Assembly (NCBI RefSeq): GCF_025685645.1
Contig: NZ_JAGSYF010000002.1
Location: 62,001-126,000 of the forward strand
Origin: Edaphobacter bradus
GTDB lineage: Bacteria > Acidobacteriota > Terriglobia > Terriglobales > Acidobacteriaceae
DNA: 64,000 nt
Direction of reading: 5' to 3'
The notes below the pieces were generated by a model. It ran no database searches. It worked only from the letters and a program-made list of their open reading frames with translations, and was not told the origin of the DNA. This document shows positions 1-9,789 of this stretch, in pieces (position 1 is the stretch's first letter; each line of letters opens with the position of its first letter). The position numbers were made by a program, and so were the translations under genes.

Positions 1-1116
1 CTCCCACAGGCCTCCCATCTGCGATATCTCGCGCGTATGCAGTCTTTCCTGAAGCAGGCCAGCAAGAATAAACAGGGCACCCGTGCTGATTCCATGACTT
101 ATCATCTGGACCACGGCGCCTTCGAGGGCGATTTGATTTCCGGCGAAGACTCCGAGCAGCACGAACCCCATGTGACTCACGCTGGTGTAAGCGACGAGGC
201 GCTTGAGGTCGGTCTGGCCGACGGCGAGCACCGCACCATAGAGAATTCCGATCACGCCAATGGTCATCATCAAGGGAGCCAGCTCATGCGACGGACCTGG
301 AAAGAGCGGCAGTACAAAACGAATCAGTCCGTATGCTCCCGTCTTCAACAAGAGCCCCGCCAGCACGACGCTTCCCGCAGTGGGAGCTTCTGTGTGCGCA
401 TCCGGGAGCCAGGTGTGAAAGGGGAATGCAGGCAGTTTCACCGCGAACGCAATGAGAAACCCAAGCATCAGCAGACGGGCCGCGCGAGGCGACAGAGTTG
501 TCTGGAGCAACTGCTCATAGTCGAAGGTGAAGACGCCGGTTGACTGGTAGTGAAAAACCGCCAGCGCAACGATCGCAATCAACATCAACAGACCACTCAA
601 TTGCGTGAAGAGGAAGAACTTTGTCGACGCATAGATTCGCCTCTCGTGTCCCCATATGCCGATCAGGAAGTACATCGGCACCAGCATCAACTCCCAGAAC
701 AAATAGAAGAGAAGGAGATCTGTTGCAAGAAAGACGCCCGTGATGCCAGCCAATACCCAGAGCAGGTTGAAGTGAAAGAAGCCGACTCGCTCCTGAATCT
801 CAGTCCAGGAACAGAGGACCGCCATAACGCCAAGGAAGTAGGTGAGCAGAAGTAATGCCAGGCTTAGCCCATCGATTGCAAGGTGGATGTGGATGCCGAA
901 CTGCGGAATCCAGGCGACGTTGCATTCCACAAACCAGCGCTCCGGCGTGAACTGCGATCGGCCTGCGCGGGCCATCCAGACCCCGAGGCACGTTGCAAAG
1001 TCTGCCAGCACGCTGACGACAGCAATCCAACGCGCCACAACCGTGCTTCGACGTGCAACGATCCAGGATGCGATGCCGCCGATAATCAGAATCACGATGA
1101 GACTCGGGAGAATCAT
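1..1116 (-). CDS. nuoM: NADH-quinone oxidoreductase subunit M (partial, C-terminus beyond window)
   Basis: This is an antiporter-like proton-pumping subunit of complex I in the cytoplasmic membrane. The minus strand is open from an ATG at 1116 to the first base, giving 372 codons; the family is usually near 500, so roughly the last quarter lies outside the window. Key residues are in place: FWELMLVPM with the conserved Glu near residue 142, AVKLPAFPFHTWLPDAH with the conserved Lys near 227, and LLLKTG with a Lys near 258. A GAGGTG ribosome binding site lies about 6 bases before the start. It follows nuoL by 10 bases and is the last visible gene of the operon; nuoN would be expected next. Confidence 0.96.
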   Translation of the reverse strand, partial: MILPSLIVILIIGGIASWIVARRSTVVARWIAVVSVLADFATCLGVWMARAGRSQFTPERWFVECNVAWIPQFGIHIHLAIDGLSLALLLLTYFLGVMAVLCSWTEIQERVGFFHFNLLWVLAGITGVFLATDLLLFYLFWELMLVPMYFLIGIWGHERRIYASTKFFLFTQLSGLLMLIAIVALAVFHYQSTGVFTFDYEQLLQTTLSPRAARLLMLGFLIAFAVKLPAFPFHTWLPDAHTEAPTAGSVVLAGLLLKTGAYGLIRFVLPLFPGPSHELAPLMMTIGVIGILYGAVLAVGQTDLKRLVAYTSVSHMGFVLLGVFAGNQIALEGAVVQMISHGISTGALFILAGLLQERLHTREISQMGGLWE

Positions 1117-1126
1117 GCGAAACACC

Positions 1127-3001
1127 TCAACGAGCAAAGAATGCAATTGCGAGGATCACTGCAGTGCCCATGGCAAGACCGGTTGCATACCAGCGCACGC
1201 GTCCGGTTTGTGTCAACCGCAACGCACGGTAGCTTAGTACGGTCATCTGCGCTAAGCCGTTGACCGGTACATCCGCCGGATCGCTCGCGCTCTTGCGGGC
1301 GAGCCACTGGAACGGCCGGACGAACAGCCGGTCGTACATCCAATCAAATCCCCAACCGGCGAGCCACAATTGCTCGAGGATATTCTGCGCGGGCTGCCGT
1401 GAACGCTGCGGCCCAAAGAGCAGGTACGCCAAACCGAGGCCGAGTGCGAACACTGTGCTGGCACAGAGCGCGGTGATAGTCTCCGTAATCGGGCCTATGT
1501 GCACTTCCTCGAGCGGCGGCAATACGCTGCTTAGAAAGTTGGAAAACGCGGGCACTCCGCCAAAATGTGGAGGTGTATCCACATATCCGCCTACAAGCGA
1601 CAGAACACAAAGCACAGTCAGCGAGACGCGCACCGCGAGGCCACTCTCTTCGCGAACTTGCGACTGCTGCGGACCATAGAAGGCCAGCAGGATCATCCTG
1701 AAGGTGTAGAGCGAGGTGAGCAGAGCACCGGTCATCCCGGCAATCCAGAACCAGGCACTGCCGTTTGGGCCGGCCCACGATTGCCACAGGATGAGGTCCT
1801 TGCTGAAGAAGCCAGCAGTGATGAGCGGCAGGCCTGCCAATGCTGAGCCGCCGATTACGAACGACCAGAAGGCAAGCCGCAACTCGGAGCGGAGCCCGCC
1901 CATGCGGTACAAGTCCTGCTCGTGCACAGCATGGATGACTACGCCAGCGGCCAGAAAGAGAAGCGCCTTGAAGAAGGCATGCGTCATGAGATGGAACATG
2001 GCAGCCGACCACGCCCCCAGTCCAAGCGCGAGGAACATGTAACCGATCTGACTCATCGTGGAGTAGGCCAGCACTCGCTTCATGTCACGCTGTGCGAGCG
2101 CGCAGAAGGCCGCGAGCAACATGGTGGCAGTCCCGATGATTGCCACCGCGAGTTGAACGGGAGGCGCAAGGGAGAAGAGCGTGTGCGTGCGTGCGATCAG
2201 ATACACGCCCGCAGTCACCATGGTCGCGGCGTGAATCAGGGCGCTTGTGGGTGTGGGGCCTGCCATGGCGTCCGGCAGCCATGTCTGGAGCGGCAACTGC
2301 GCGGACTTGCCGACCGCTCCGCCCAGGAGCAACGCCGTCGCCACCACTGCAATGCTGCTGCCCGGGCTCCATTGCGCTGCGGCCCGATGCATCAGTTCCT
2401 GAATATCCAGCGTTCCCAGACGGGTAAACAGGAGGAACAGTCCGAGCGCAAAGGCGGTATCACCGCACCGCGTTACGATGAAAGCCTTGCTGGCAGCCCG
2501 CACGTTCTGCGGTTCGCGATACCAGAAACCGATCAGCAGAAAGCTACACAGTCCGACGCCCTCCCATCCCAGATACAGCAACAGCAGATTGTTCGCCAGT
2601 ACGAGCGTGATCATCGACGCCACAAAGAGGTTCATGTAGGCGAAGAAGCGCGCATACCCGTCATCGTCGCGCATGTATTCAACCGAATAGAGATGAATCA
2701 GGAAGCCGACAAAGGTGACGACCAAAAGCATGATGAGCGAAACAGGATCGAGATAGAAGGCGATCTCAGGGCGAAATCCGCCGCTCTCCATCCATGTCCA
2801 CAAGTGTTGGACGTATACGTTGCCGACCGGCGAGTGTGTGATGAACTCCGCGCCAACCAGTAGAGTAAGTGCCGCAATGAGTCCAATCGAGCCAGCACCG
2901 ATGACTGCGACCACGCGGCGCGGCAGATTGGAGCCGAACAGTCCTAGCAGGACAGCACTGGCGAACGGAATGGCGACGATCAGCCACAGCAGTTGAAACA
3001 T
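1127..3001 (-). CDS. nuoL: NADH-quinone oxidoreductase subunit L
   Basis: This is the distal antiporter-like proton-pumping subunit of complex I, 624 residues, close to the E. coli size. It shows YLGWEGVGLCSF with the conserved Glu at 147, GKSAQLPLQTWLPDAM with the conserved Lys near 232, and the helical core motif SALIHAATMV. The C-terminal part ends in further hydrophobic helices, as expected for the long lateral helix and final membrane segment. The start codon lies 1 base after the nuoK stop and is preceded by GAGAGG. It is translated as part of the nuo operon. Confidence 0.97.
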   Translation of the reverse strand: MFQLLWLIVAIPFASAVLLGLFGSNLPRRVVAVIGAGSIGLIAALTLLVGAEFITHSPVGNVYVQHLWTWMESGGFRPEIAFYLDPVSLIMLLVVTFVGFLIHLYSVEYMRDDDGYARFFAYMNLFVASMITLVLANNLLLLYLGWEGVGLCSFLLIGFWYREPQNVRAASKAFIVTRCGDTAFALGLFLLFTRLGTLDIQELMHRAAAQWSPGSSIAVVATALLLGGAVGKSAQLPLQTWLPDAMAGPTPTSALIHAATMVTAGVYLIARTHTLFSLAPPVQLAVAIIGTATMLLAAFCALAQRDMKRVLAYSTMSQIGYMFLALGLGAWSAAMFHLMTHAFFKALLFLAAGVVIHAVHEQDLYRMGGLRSELRLAFWSFVIGGSALAGLPLITAGFFSKDLILWQSWAGPNGSAWFWIAGMTGALLTSLYTFRMILLAFYGPQQSQVREESGLAVRVSLTVLCVLSLVGGYVDTPPHFGGVPAFSNFLSSVLPPLEEVHIGPITETITALCASTVFALGLGLAYLLFGPQRSRQPAQNILEQLWLAGWGFDWMYDRLFVRPFQWLARKSASDPADVPVNGLAQMTVLSYRALRLTQTGRVRWYATGLAMGTAVILAIAFFAR

Positions 3002-3002
3002 A

Positions 3003-3311
3003 TCAACCTCTCAACTCGCTGGCAGCGTCCACATCCAATGCAAGCTGCTTTTTGTGGTAGAGGAGGACGAATGCCAATCCAACAGACACCTCGGCGGCGG
3101 CCATGGCGAGAATGAATAGAAACATGACCTGGCCGTCAGGTTGTGCCCAGCGAGACCCCGCAGCGACGAATGCCAGACCGCTCGCGTTGAGCATGATCTC
3201 AATGCACATGAGCGTGAAGATGAGATTACGCCGCGTGAGAAGTCCCGCGAGACCCAGCAGGAACAAGATCGCTGCGAGAATCAATATGTGCTGCATCGGT
3301 ACTGGTGACAT
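3003..3311 (-). CDS. nuoK: NADH-quinone oxidoreductase subunit K
   Basis: This small three-helix membrane subunit of complex I works in the proton channel next to NuoJ. At 102 residues it has the normal family length. The motif [10 protein letters not shown] carries the essential membrane Glu, and [15 protein letters not shown] carries the second. The frame is open upstream to 3338, but the ATG at 3311 has a GAGGAG site 8 bases before it and gives the usual length. The start lies inside nuoJ, so the two genes overlap by 86 bases. Confidence 0.95.
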   Translation of the reverse strand: MSPVPMQHILILAAILFLLGLAGLLTRRNLIFTLMCIEIMLNASGLAFVAAGSRWAQPDGQVMFLFILAMAAAEVSVGLAFVLLYHKKQLALDVDAASELRG

Positions 3312-3819
3312 GTTGTTTCTCCTCTCCCGCAATGGCATGGCGTCCCAGATGAAATGCTCCGACGAGGCCCGCCGTCAATAACAACGACGCGAGCTCCACT
3401 CCTATCCAATACCCCCCGAACAGTGACATGCCAACCTGCTTTGGGCTCACTATGTTCATGAGGGAAGGCGTGCTGAACGATGTTGCGGTGCAAAAGACCA
3501 GTTCTCCCAGCAGGATCAAAGCAAAAAGTGCAGGTCCGAACCAGTTTTTTGGCTTCAGCCACTCGCGTTCCACTTCCATCGCATGCTCCGCCAGATTGAG
3601 CATCATGACGACAAACACGAAGAGCACCATGATGGCTCCCGCGTAGATCATGATTTCAAGCGCCGCGACAAATGGTGCGCCGAGCGCGTAAAAGTCGGCA
3701 GCGACTGCCAGCAACGACACGATCAGATAGAGCAGCGCGTGCACCGCGTGCCGCTGTGTGATGGCAAGCAACGTAGCTACGACTGCGAGAGTACCTGCAA
3801 GATAAAAGAGTAGGACCAT
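3226..3819 (-). CDS. nuoJ: NADH-quinone oxidoreductase subunit J
   Basis: This membrane subunit of complex I has 197 residues and five predicted hydrophobic segments. The conserved third helix appears as [20 protein letters not shown], which includes the Tyr and the pi-bulge region of NuoJ. After the last helix ([16 protein letters not shown]) comes a polar tail of about 30 residues that is encoded in the same DNA as the start of nuoK in another frame. The gene begins 9 bases after nuoI. Confidence 0.95.
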   Translation of the reverse strand: MVLLFYLAGTLAVVATLLAITQRHAVHALLYLIVSLLAVAADFYALGAPFVAALEIMIYAGAIMVLFVFVVMMLNLAEHAMEVEREWLKPKNWFGPALFALILLGELVFCTATSFSTPSLMNIVSPKQVGMSLFGGYWIGVELASLLLTAGLVGAFHLGRHAIAGEEKQHVTSTDAAHIDSRSDLVPAGSRGTSHAA

Positions 3820-3828
3820 GAAGTTTCC

Positions 3829-4344
3829 TCAGGGCATCAGGTTATGGATATCGACTGGCTCGAGTTCGTTCTCGGCCTGTCCTTTGTCTTTACCGCCTAT
3901 GGCAACTCCCGCGACGCGCCAGAAGTTGTAGTCGGGATACTTTCCCGGGCCGTCTATCATCAGGTCCGCCTTCTCGTACACAAGATTTTGCCGCTTGTAC
4001 TCGCCCATCTCGGTATCCGGTGTCAGTTGAATTGCGTAGGTAGGGCAAGCTTCTTCGCAGAAGCCACAGAAGATGCAGCGGGAAAAGTTGATGCGGAAGA
4101 ATTCCGGATATCTCCTGCCATGCTCGTCTTCCGTTGCCTGGAGCGAGATGCACGCCACCGGACAGGCCACAGCGCAGAGGTTACAAGCGACACAGCGTTC
4201 TCCACCGTCGGGGTCACGGGTGAGAACAATGCGGCCCCTGTACCGGGGCGCGAGATAGGCCTTTTGTTCCGGGTACTGAACCGTCACACGCCGTGCAAAC
4301 GCGTGCCGGAAGACCTCCCATAGAGAACGCACCAAGCTGAGCAC
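3829..4344 (-). CDS. nuoI: NADH-quinone oxidoreductase subunit I, 8Fe ferredoxin-type
   Basis: This peripheral-arm subunit of complex I carries iron-sulfur clusters N6a and N6b. The two motifs are [15 protein letters not shown] and [16 protein letters not shown], which supply the eight cysteine ligands. The start is taken as GTG at 4344 because GGGAGG lies about 7 bases upstream and the protein then has 171 residues, matching the family. A longer frame reaches 4431 but would run 73 bases into nuoH, and its extra residues look non-native. The N-terminal amphipathic helix ([15 protein letters not shown]) is typical. Confidence 0.95.
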   Translation of the reverse strand: MLSLVRSLWEVFRHAFARRVTVQYPEQKAYLAPRYRGRIVLTRDPDGGERCVACNLCAVACPVACISLQATEDEHGRRYPEFFRINFSRCIFCGFCEEACPTYAIQLTPDTEMGEYKRQNLVYEKADLMIDGPGKYPDYNFWRVAGVAIGGKDKGQAENELEPVDIHNLMP

Positions 4345-4358
4345 AGAAACGCCTCCCT

Positions 4359-5312
4359 TCACCTTCGGGCTAGCACGACCGCTCCAGTCACGAGAATATT
4401 CACCAGAGCGAGAGGCAGCATTACCTTCCAACCCCAGGACATAAGCTGATCAAATCGCGGCCGGGGAAGCGCCGCGCGAAACAGGATGAACAGACAGATG
4501 AAAAACATTGTCTTTACGGCGAACCAAATCGCAGGCGGGAGCACGGGGCCGAGCCAGCCGCCAAAAAATAACAACGAAATGGTTGCCGAGACGAGAATGA
4601 CGCCAATGTATTCGCCGACGAAGAACATGCCGAACTTCATGCCTGAATATTCGGAATGAAAGCCCGCAATCAATTCGCTTTCTGCTTCTGCAAGATCGAA
4701 GGGAAGCCGTCGCGTTTCGGCAACTCCCGCGATCAGGAACAGGACGAAGCCGAGGAATTGAGGAACCACGAACCACAGTCCGCGCTGCGCTTCGACGATG
4801 TCCGTAAGACGGAATGAGCCAGCCAGAATGACGGTGCCGAGAAGCGAGAGCCCCATGAAGACTTCATAGCTCATCATCTGCGCGGCGGCACGGATGCCCC
4901 CAAGCAGCGAGTATTTGTTGTTAGAAGACCAGCCGGCAAGAACGACGCTGTAAACGCCCAACGACGACATCGCCAGAAGGAAGAGAACCCCGATATTGAG
5001 ATCGGCGATCACGAATCCTGGAGCAAAGGGCACGACCGCGAACGAGATCAACGCGGTAGCCACAACAATCGCAGGCGCGAGGACAAAGACTGGTTTGTCG
5101 GCGAACGGTGGAATCCAGTCTTCTTTGGTAAAAAGCTTGATCGAGTCTGCAACGATCTGCCCCAGGCCGAAAGGTCCAACCCGGTTTGGGCCATATCGGT
5201 CCTGCCACAGTGCAAGCAGACGGCGTTCAACCCAAATCAGCCCCGCCGACAGATTGAGAACTACGAACAGGACAACACCAATGATGATCAGAGGGAAAAG
5301 AGTTGTTCTCAT
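4359..5312 (-). CDS. nuoH: NADH-quinone oxidoreductase subunit H
   Basis: This membrane subunit of complex I forms much of the quinone-access chamber. It has 317 residues and about eight transmembrane segments. Recognisable motifs are [20 protein letters not shown] near the start, [20 protein letters not shown], the acidic loop [20 protein letters not shown], and FFIGEY-like [12 protein letters not shown]. The ATG overlaps the nuoG stop by four bases (ATGA), which suggests coupled translation. Confidence 0.97.
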   Translation of the reverse strand: MRTTLFPLIIIGVVLFVVLNLSAGLIWVERRLLALWQDRYGPNRVGPFGLGQIVADSIKLFTKEDWIPPFADKPVFVLAPAIVVATALISFAVVPFAPGFVIADLNIGVLFLLAMSSLGVYSVVLAGWSSNNKYSLLGGIRAAAQMMSYEVFMGLSLLGTVILAGSFRLTDIVEAQRGLWFVVPQFLGFVLFLIAGVAETRRLPFDLAEAESELIAGFHSEYSGMKFGMFFVGEYIGVILVSATISLLFFGGWLGPVLPPAIWFAVKTMFFICLFILFRAALPRPRFDQLMSWGWKVMLPLALVNILVTGAVVLARR

Positions 5313-8017
5313 GACGCACCTCTCGCCAGGAGTTCGGCTCCAGATGGCGTGAGCTTGCAGAAGACCGGGAGTTGTATGCCGTCGAACAGAGACAGTCCTG
5401 CAGGTACGCCGGCCAGGCCACGCGGCAGGTCGGCACGCAACACAACCTCCAACTCAAACTGGGAGTCTTCGACAACTACCTTGATCGACTCCCCAGATTT
5501 CACGCCAACCATAGCAGCTTCCGCCGAGTTCAACGCTAGATAGGGACGCGGGAGAAGCTGCGCGATACCCTGCGCATGCCGACTGAGTTCCTCTGAGCCG
5601 AAGATATGAAAGATAGGGATGAGAAGCCATTCCCCCGATTGCGACCTGAAAGCGGGAGGAATTGCGGAAGAATACCGCCAGTCTGATTTCAGTGCCGGTT
5701 CGATCAAACGAACTCCGGGGTCACCACCACGTAGTGGCCCTCCCATCTCGCTCTGAAATTTGTTCACTGCTTGCACCGAGTTCCACCCAGGCGCCCAGAA
5801 AAACGGAATCAGCGAAGGCGGTACCAGATTCGGACCAGTTTCCATGGAGAAGGCCAGCGCGGAATCGGGGTCGTCAGGCGGCTTGGGCTCGTTCACGCTG
5901 ATGTTGGCGAGCATCGCGGTGCGGCCGCTATACCGGCTCGGTTCACGAGCAATCTTGCCAACTGCACTGCGCGGTGGGGCGACTTTTGGAACGGCTTTGA
6001 GTGCGTCTATCTCTGCGGCCATCGCCGTGGTGAGGTCGTCAAGACCCTGCCATTGAACCTCGCTCTTGCCTGCCGCCACGGAGCCTTCACGCAACCATCG
6101 CCAGCTCGCCTGCACGTCAGTGCTGGGGTCCAGAGCCTGGAAGTACCGTTGTGCGCGTCCTTCGCTATTCACGAGCGTGCCATCCGATTCGGCGAAGGTG
6201 CCAGCGGGCAGCACAAGTTCGGCCGCTTCCGTAGTGGCATTCCCAAGATGATCGAGCACGACCAGATGCCGGACGCCACGCAGCAACGACGTTACTTCGT
6301 TTGCAGAGGCGCGGCGGAACAGATCGTTCTCAAGGACAATCAGCGTATCGACTGATCCGCTGTTGATCGTCCGAAACGCCTCGGAGAGCGGTCGCGGCTC
6401 CATCAATGAAAGGCCAAGGCTATTGCATTCCGGTGTAGTGAAACTGAGGCTTGCCGGACGACCTGACTTACATAGGGCCCAGGCAATTTGTGCCGCGGCT
6501 TCAATGACACTCTGGCTGCGGCAGCTCGCACCTGAGGCTACAAGAGGACGTTGAGCGTCAAGCAAGGCTGTAGCTATATTGGCAGCCATCAACTCCAACT
6601 CTTTCTGAAGCCCTGCCACTGCAGGGGCCGTCGTGTCGATCGCATGCGCGACGGCGAAGCCCAGTCGCGCCAGATCGTCCGGCGAAGCGTGATAGGTAGC
6701 CGCCGCGATGTCATCTAGCCTCGTTGCATACGGAGAGGCAATGAAGAGCGGCCCCTTCGCGTCCTGCACGGCCTCTCGCACCGCGTGGTCAAGCCATTCG
6801 GGGATGTGCAGGCCGGCGGCAATACGCATGGGTGCCTGGCGTACGGACTGGCGCAGTCGCAGCGCCATGATCGGCGCGACGTTCGTGAGATCCTCGCCGA
6901 CCACAAACACGGCATCCGAATGCTCCACCTCATCGAGTGAAGGAGACCGCGCCGGCCCCTCGCGCAGGATGCGGATCATGGCTGAGAACAGCCGCGCCTC
7001 TTCGTCGGGGACTCCGGCGAAGAATCGATCCGGGCCAACCATTGTGCGTAACGCAAAGTTGGCTTCCAAGGAGGCTCGCGGGGACCCGATACCTACCACA
7101 TTGCCTTCGCGAAGGACGGCGCCGAATCGTTCCAGTGCCTCGCCTTTTGTGACCGATTTACCGTGAACAAGTGGGTGGCGAATGCGCAGGCTGCTCTCGA
7201 CGAATTCATAGCCGAACCGGCCACGATCGCAAAGAAAATAGCCGTTAACTTCGTGATTGTAGCGATTGACCACGCGACGGAGCGCGTCGTATCGCTCGCC
7301 GACTGTAATGTTGCAACCGAGTCCGCAATGTATGCAGATGGAAGGCGCCATCTGGAGGTCCCATTTGCGCGTGTAGTGGCGCTTGAGAGTCGCATCCGTA
7401 AAGACACCTGTTGGACAGATCTCCACCAGATTGCCGCTGAACTCGTTCTCTAAGACGCCGTCTTCGTGCCGCCCATAGTAGATGGTGTCGCGCAGATGAA
7501 ATGCATTCAGATCGTGGCCGCCTGCGTATTCGCGATAGAAACGCACGCACCGCTGGCACTGGATACAGCGGTCCATCTCATGATTCACCAGCGGGCCCAG
7601 ATACTGGTTGCGAAAAGTTCTTTTGCCGAAGCTGTAAACGCGTTGCCGGTGGCCAGTCATCACCGTCATGTCCTGAAGATGGCATTCGCCGCCTTCGTCA
7701 CAGACCGGGCAATCGTGCGGGTGGTTCTGCATCAAGCCCTGAATGACCGCCGCACGAAAAGCTGCAGCCTCGGTATCGGCAATCGAGATGCGTATACCCT
7801 CTACGGCCGGTGTCATGCAGGCCATCACGAGCTTTCCTGTGGTGTCCTGCTCATTGCGAAATTGCTTGATTGCACACTGGCGGCACGCTCCCACTGATCC
7901 CAGAGCAGGATGCCAACAGAAATAAGGGAGGTCATAGCCCAGCGAAAGACAGGCGTGAAGAAGGTTCTGTTTGGGGTTAGCCTGCCTGGGCTCATTGTCG
8001 ATAAAAATAGTCGCCAC
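5309..8017 (-). CDS. nuoG: NADH-quinone oxidoreductase subunit G
   Basis: This is the large iron-sulfur subunit of the complex I peripheral arm, 902 residues, similar in size to E. coli NuoG. In order it has a 2Fe-2S ferredoxin domain ([17 protein letters not shown]), the His-Cys3 cluster region ([17 protein letters not shown]), a 4Fe-4S motif (CIQCQRC), and the molybdopterin-family domain with an extra cluster motif CIHCGLGC. The start is taken as GTG at 8017: GGAGGAG lies 6 bases before it, and the protein then begins VATIFID, as family members do. An ATG at 8023 and a GTG at 8038 are in frame but too close to, or upstream of, that site. Confidence 0.96.
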   Translation of the reverse strand: MATIFIDNEPRQANPKQNLLHACLSLGYDLPYFCWHPALGSVGACRQCAIKQFRNEQDTTGKLVMACMTPAVEGIRISIADTEAAAFRAAVIQGLMQNHPHDCPVCDEGGECHLQDMTVMTGHRQRVYSFGKRTFRNQYLGPLVNHEMDRCIQCQRCVRFYREYAGGHDLNAFHLRDTIYYGRHEDGVLENEFSGNLVEICPTGVFTDATLKRHYTRKWDLQMAPSICIHCGLGCNITVGERYDALRRVVNRYNHEVNGYFLCDRGRFGYEFVESSLRIRHPLVHGKSVTKGEALERFGAVLREGNVVGIGSPRASLEANFALRTMVGPDRFFAGVPDEEARLFSAMIRILREGPARSPSLDEVEHSDAVFVVGEDLTNVAPIMALRLRQSVRQAPMRIAAGLHIPEWLDHAVREAVQDAKGPLFIASPYATRLDDIAAATYHASPDDLARLGFAVAHAIDTTAPAVAGLQKELELMAANIATALLDAQRPLVASGASCRSQSVIEAAAQIAWALCKSGRPASLSFTTPECNSLGLSLMEPRPLSEAFRTINSGSVDTLIVLENDLFRRASANEVTSLLRGVRHLVVLDHLGNATTEAAELVLPAGTFAESDGTLVNSEGRAQRYFQALDPSTDVQASWRWLREGSVAAGKSEVQWQGLDDLTTAMAAEIDALKAVPKVAPPRSAVGKIAREPSRYSGRTAMLANISVNEPKPPDDPDSALAFSMETGPNLVPPSLIPFFWAPGWNSVQAVNKFQSEMGGPLRGGDPGVRLIEPALKSDWRYSSAIPPAFRSQSGEWLLIPIFHIFGSEELSRHAQGIAQLLPRPYLALNSAEAAMVGVKSGESIKVVVEDSQFELEVVLRADLPRGLAGVPAGLSLFDGIQLPVFCKLTPSGAELLARGAS

Positions 8018-8019
8018 GG

Positions 8020-9294
8020 TCATCTCCTCCACGGACACCGCTGTTCATCGACGTGCCGCCGAAAATCGTCGGCGAAGTACTTCAATGCGCTCTGAAGCGG
8101 TTCCACTGCTCCGGGAGCAAGCGCGCAGAATGTGTTGCCGGGAGCAAGGAACTTCGTCTGAAATGTCAGTGTTTCGAGATCGCGTGCGCTTCCCTTGCCT
8201 TGCTCCATCGCGTACAGAATCTTTTCCGTCCACGCGAGCCCGCTCCAGCACGGCGTGCACCAGCCGCAGGATTCCTGTGCAAAGAAGTGCTCGAGGTTCC
8301 ACACCATGCCGACGGGACACGTCTGGTCATCCAGCACAATCATGGTTCCGGTGCCCAGGCGGCTTCCCGCTCTCTGCACGTGTTCGTAGTCCATGGGCGT
8401 GTCTAGATGTTCCTCCACCAGAAAATCAGTCGATGCTCCGCCAGGCAGGACCCCGCGGAAGTGCAGGCCGTTACGCATTCCTCCTGCGTGTTCCTCCAAG
8501 ATCTCCCGCAGCGGTGTACCCATTGGAAGTTCCCAAAGCCCCGGCCTCTTGACCTTGCCACTGGCACCGTAGAGCTTCGTGCCACCGTCCTGGGTCCGGC
8601 TCAGGCCACGGAACCAGTCGGTCCCGTGGTTCACGATGTGATGAACATTGCAGAGCGTCTCTACGTTCTGGACGACGGTCGGCTTTCCCCAGAGCCCTGA
8701 AATCTGCGGAAACGGTGGCTTCGTTCTCGGGTGTGCCCGCTTGCCTTCGAGCGCGTTGAGCAGCGCGGTCTCCTCACCGCAGATGTAGCGGCCTGCGCTG
8801 GCATGAAGGTGGATCGCGAGGTTATAGCCTGACCCGAGAATGTTGCGTCCGAGGTAATTGCTTGCTTGCGCTTCGGCGATTGCTCGGGCAAGACGTTCGT
8901 AGGAGCACTCGTACTCCCCCCGCAGAAATATATAACCGATGTCGGCCTCAATCGCATAAGCCGCGACGATCATGCCCTCGATCAACTGATGTGGATCGCG
9001 TTCCATCAGCGCGCGATCTTTGAACGTACCGGGCTCCATCTCGTCGGCGTTTGCAACCAGATACTTTGGATGCGGTGCGTCTTTTCCCAAAGGTACAAAG
9101 CTCCACTTCATGCCGGTGGGAAAGCCCGCGCCTCCCCGTCCGCGAAGATTGGACCTCTTCACTAGTTCAATCACTTCTGCCGGCGCCATGAGCATTGCTT
9201 TGCGAAGACCTTGATAGCCTCCGCTGCGTTCGTACTCTGCAAGGCTTACTGCCTCTTTATCGGCTCGAAAGTTCCCAGTCAGAGGTTTATCCAT
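8020..9294 (-). CDS. nuoF: NADH-quinone oxidoreductase subunit F, FMN and NADH binding
   Basis: This catalytic subunit of complex I oxidises NADH with FMN and passes electrons to a 4Fe-4S cluster. Seen in order are the glycine-rich nucleotide site LRGRGGAGFPTGMKWSF near residues 50-66, the FMN region NADEMEPGTFKDR, ICGEETALLNALEG, and the cluster motif ESCGWCTPC with the fourth Cys in NTFCAL. The ATG at 9294 is chosen because AGGTGA precedes it by 5 bases; an in-frame GTG at 9303 abuts the nuoE stop. Its own stop overlaps the in-frame ATG at 8023 just before nuoG. Confidence 0.96.
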   Translation of the reverse strand: MDKPLTGNFRADKEAVSLAEYERSGGYQGLRKAMLMAPAEVIELVKRSNLRGRGGAGFPTGMKWSFVPLGKDAPHPKYLVANADEMEPGTFKDRALMERDPHQLIEGMIVAAYAIEADIGYIFLRGEYECSYERLARAIAEAQASNYLGRNILGSGYNLAIHLHASAGRYICGEETALLNALEGKRAHPRTKPPFPQISGLWGKPTVVQNVETLCNVHHIVNHGTDWFRGLSRTQDGGTKLYGASGKVKRPGLWELPMGTPLREILEEHAGGMRNGLHFRGVLPGGASTDFLVEEHLDTPMDYEHVQRAGSRLGTGTMIVLDDQTCPVGMVWNLEHFFAQESCGWCTPCWSGLAWTEKILYAMEQGKGSARDLETLTFQTKFLAPGNTFCALAPGAVEPLQSALKYFADDFRRHVDEQRCPWRR

Positions 9295-9303
9295 AGAGCT
9301 CAC

Positions 9304-9768
9304 CTACTCGTACTGCGCTACGACTTCCTCGATCCGCCGCTCGTCAACATCTTCGTACAACTTGCCGTCGATCATCACAGCGGGTGCGTGATCGCACGCG
9401 CCCAGACAAACAATAGGCAAAAGGGTGAACCGTCCGTCTGCTGTCGTGCCGCCGAGCGTTGTACCCAGGCTGCTGCAAAGACGATCGCGCACACGATCGC
9501 AGCCCATGATCCAGCAGGAGACGCTGTCGCAGACTAGTGCCACATGTCGTCCGACAGGTTTGCGTCGGATCAGGTTGTAGAACGTCGCGACACCATCCAG
9601 GTCGGCAACGGAAAGTCCAAGAAGCTCCGAAATGTCTCGCAGGCTTTCCTCCGAGACCCACCCGCGATTTCGCTGGACGATCAGCATGGACTCGATGCTC
9701 ATGGCCTGCTTGTTCGGATAGTCGCCAAGCTTCGTCTCGATCTCTCTTCGTTCCTCAGTAGTCAGCAT
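9304..9768 (-). CDS. nuoE: NADH-quinone oxidoreductase subunit E, 2Fe-2S
   Basis: This 154-residue thioredoxin-like ferredoxin subunit carries the N1a cluster beside NuoF. The four cysteine ligands are expected in CDSVSCWIMGC and CLGACDHAP; the first motif has a Cys in the usual CxxxxC spacing. The N-terminal helical part (VSEESLRDISELLG, VATFYNLI) is typical of the family. It lies 9 bases before nuoF and 21 bases after nuoCD. Confidence 0.95.
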   Translation of the reverse strand: MLTTEERREIETKLGDYPNKQAMSIESMLIVQRNRGWVSEESLRDISELLGLSVADLDGVATFYNLIRRKPVGRHVALVCDSVSCWIMGCDRVRDRLCSSLGTTLGGTTADGRFTLLPIVCLGACDHAPAVMIDGKLYEDVDERRIEEVVAQYE

Positions 9769-9789
9769 CGCTTCGCTTCCCTTCTGGTG

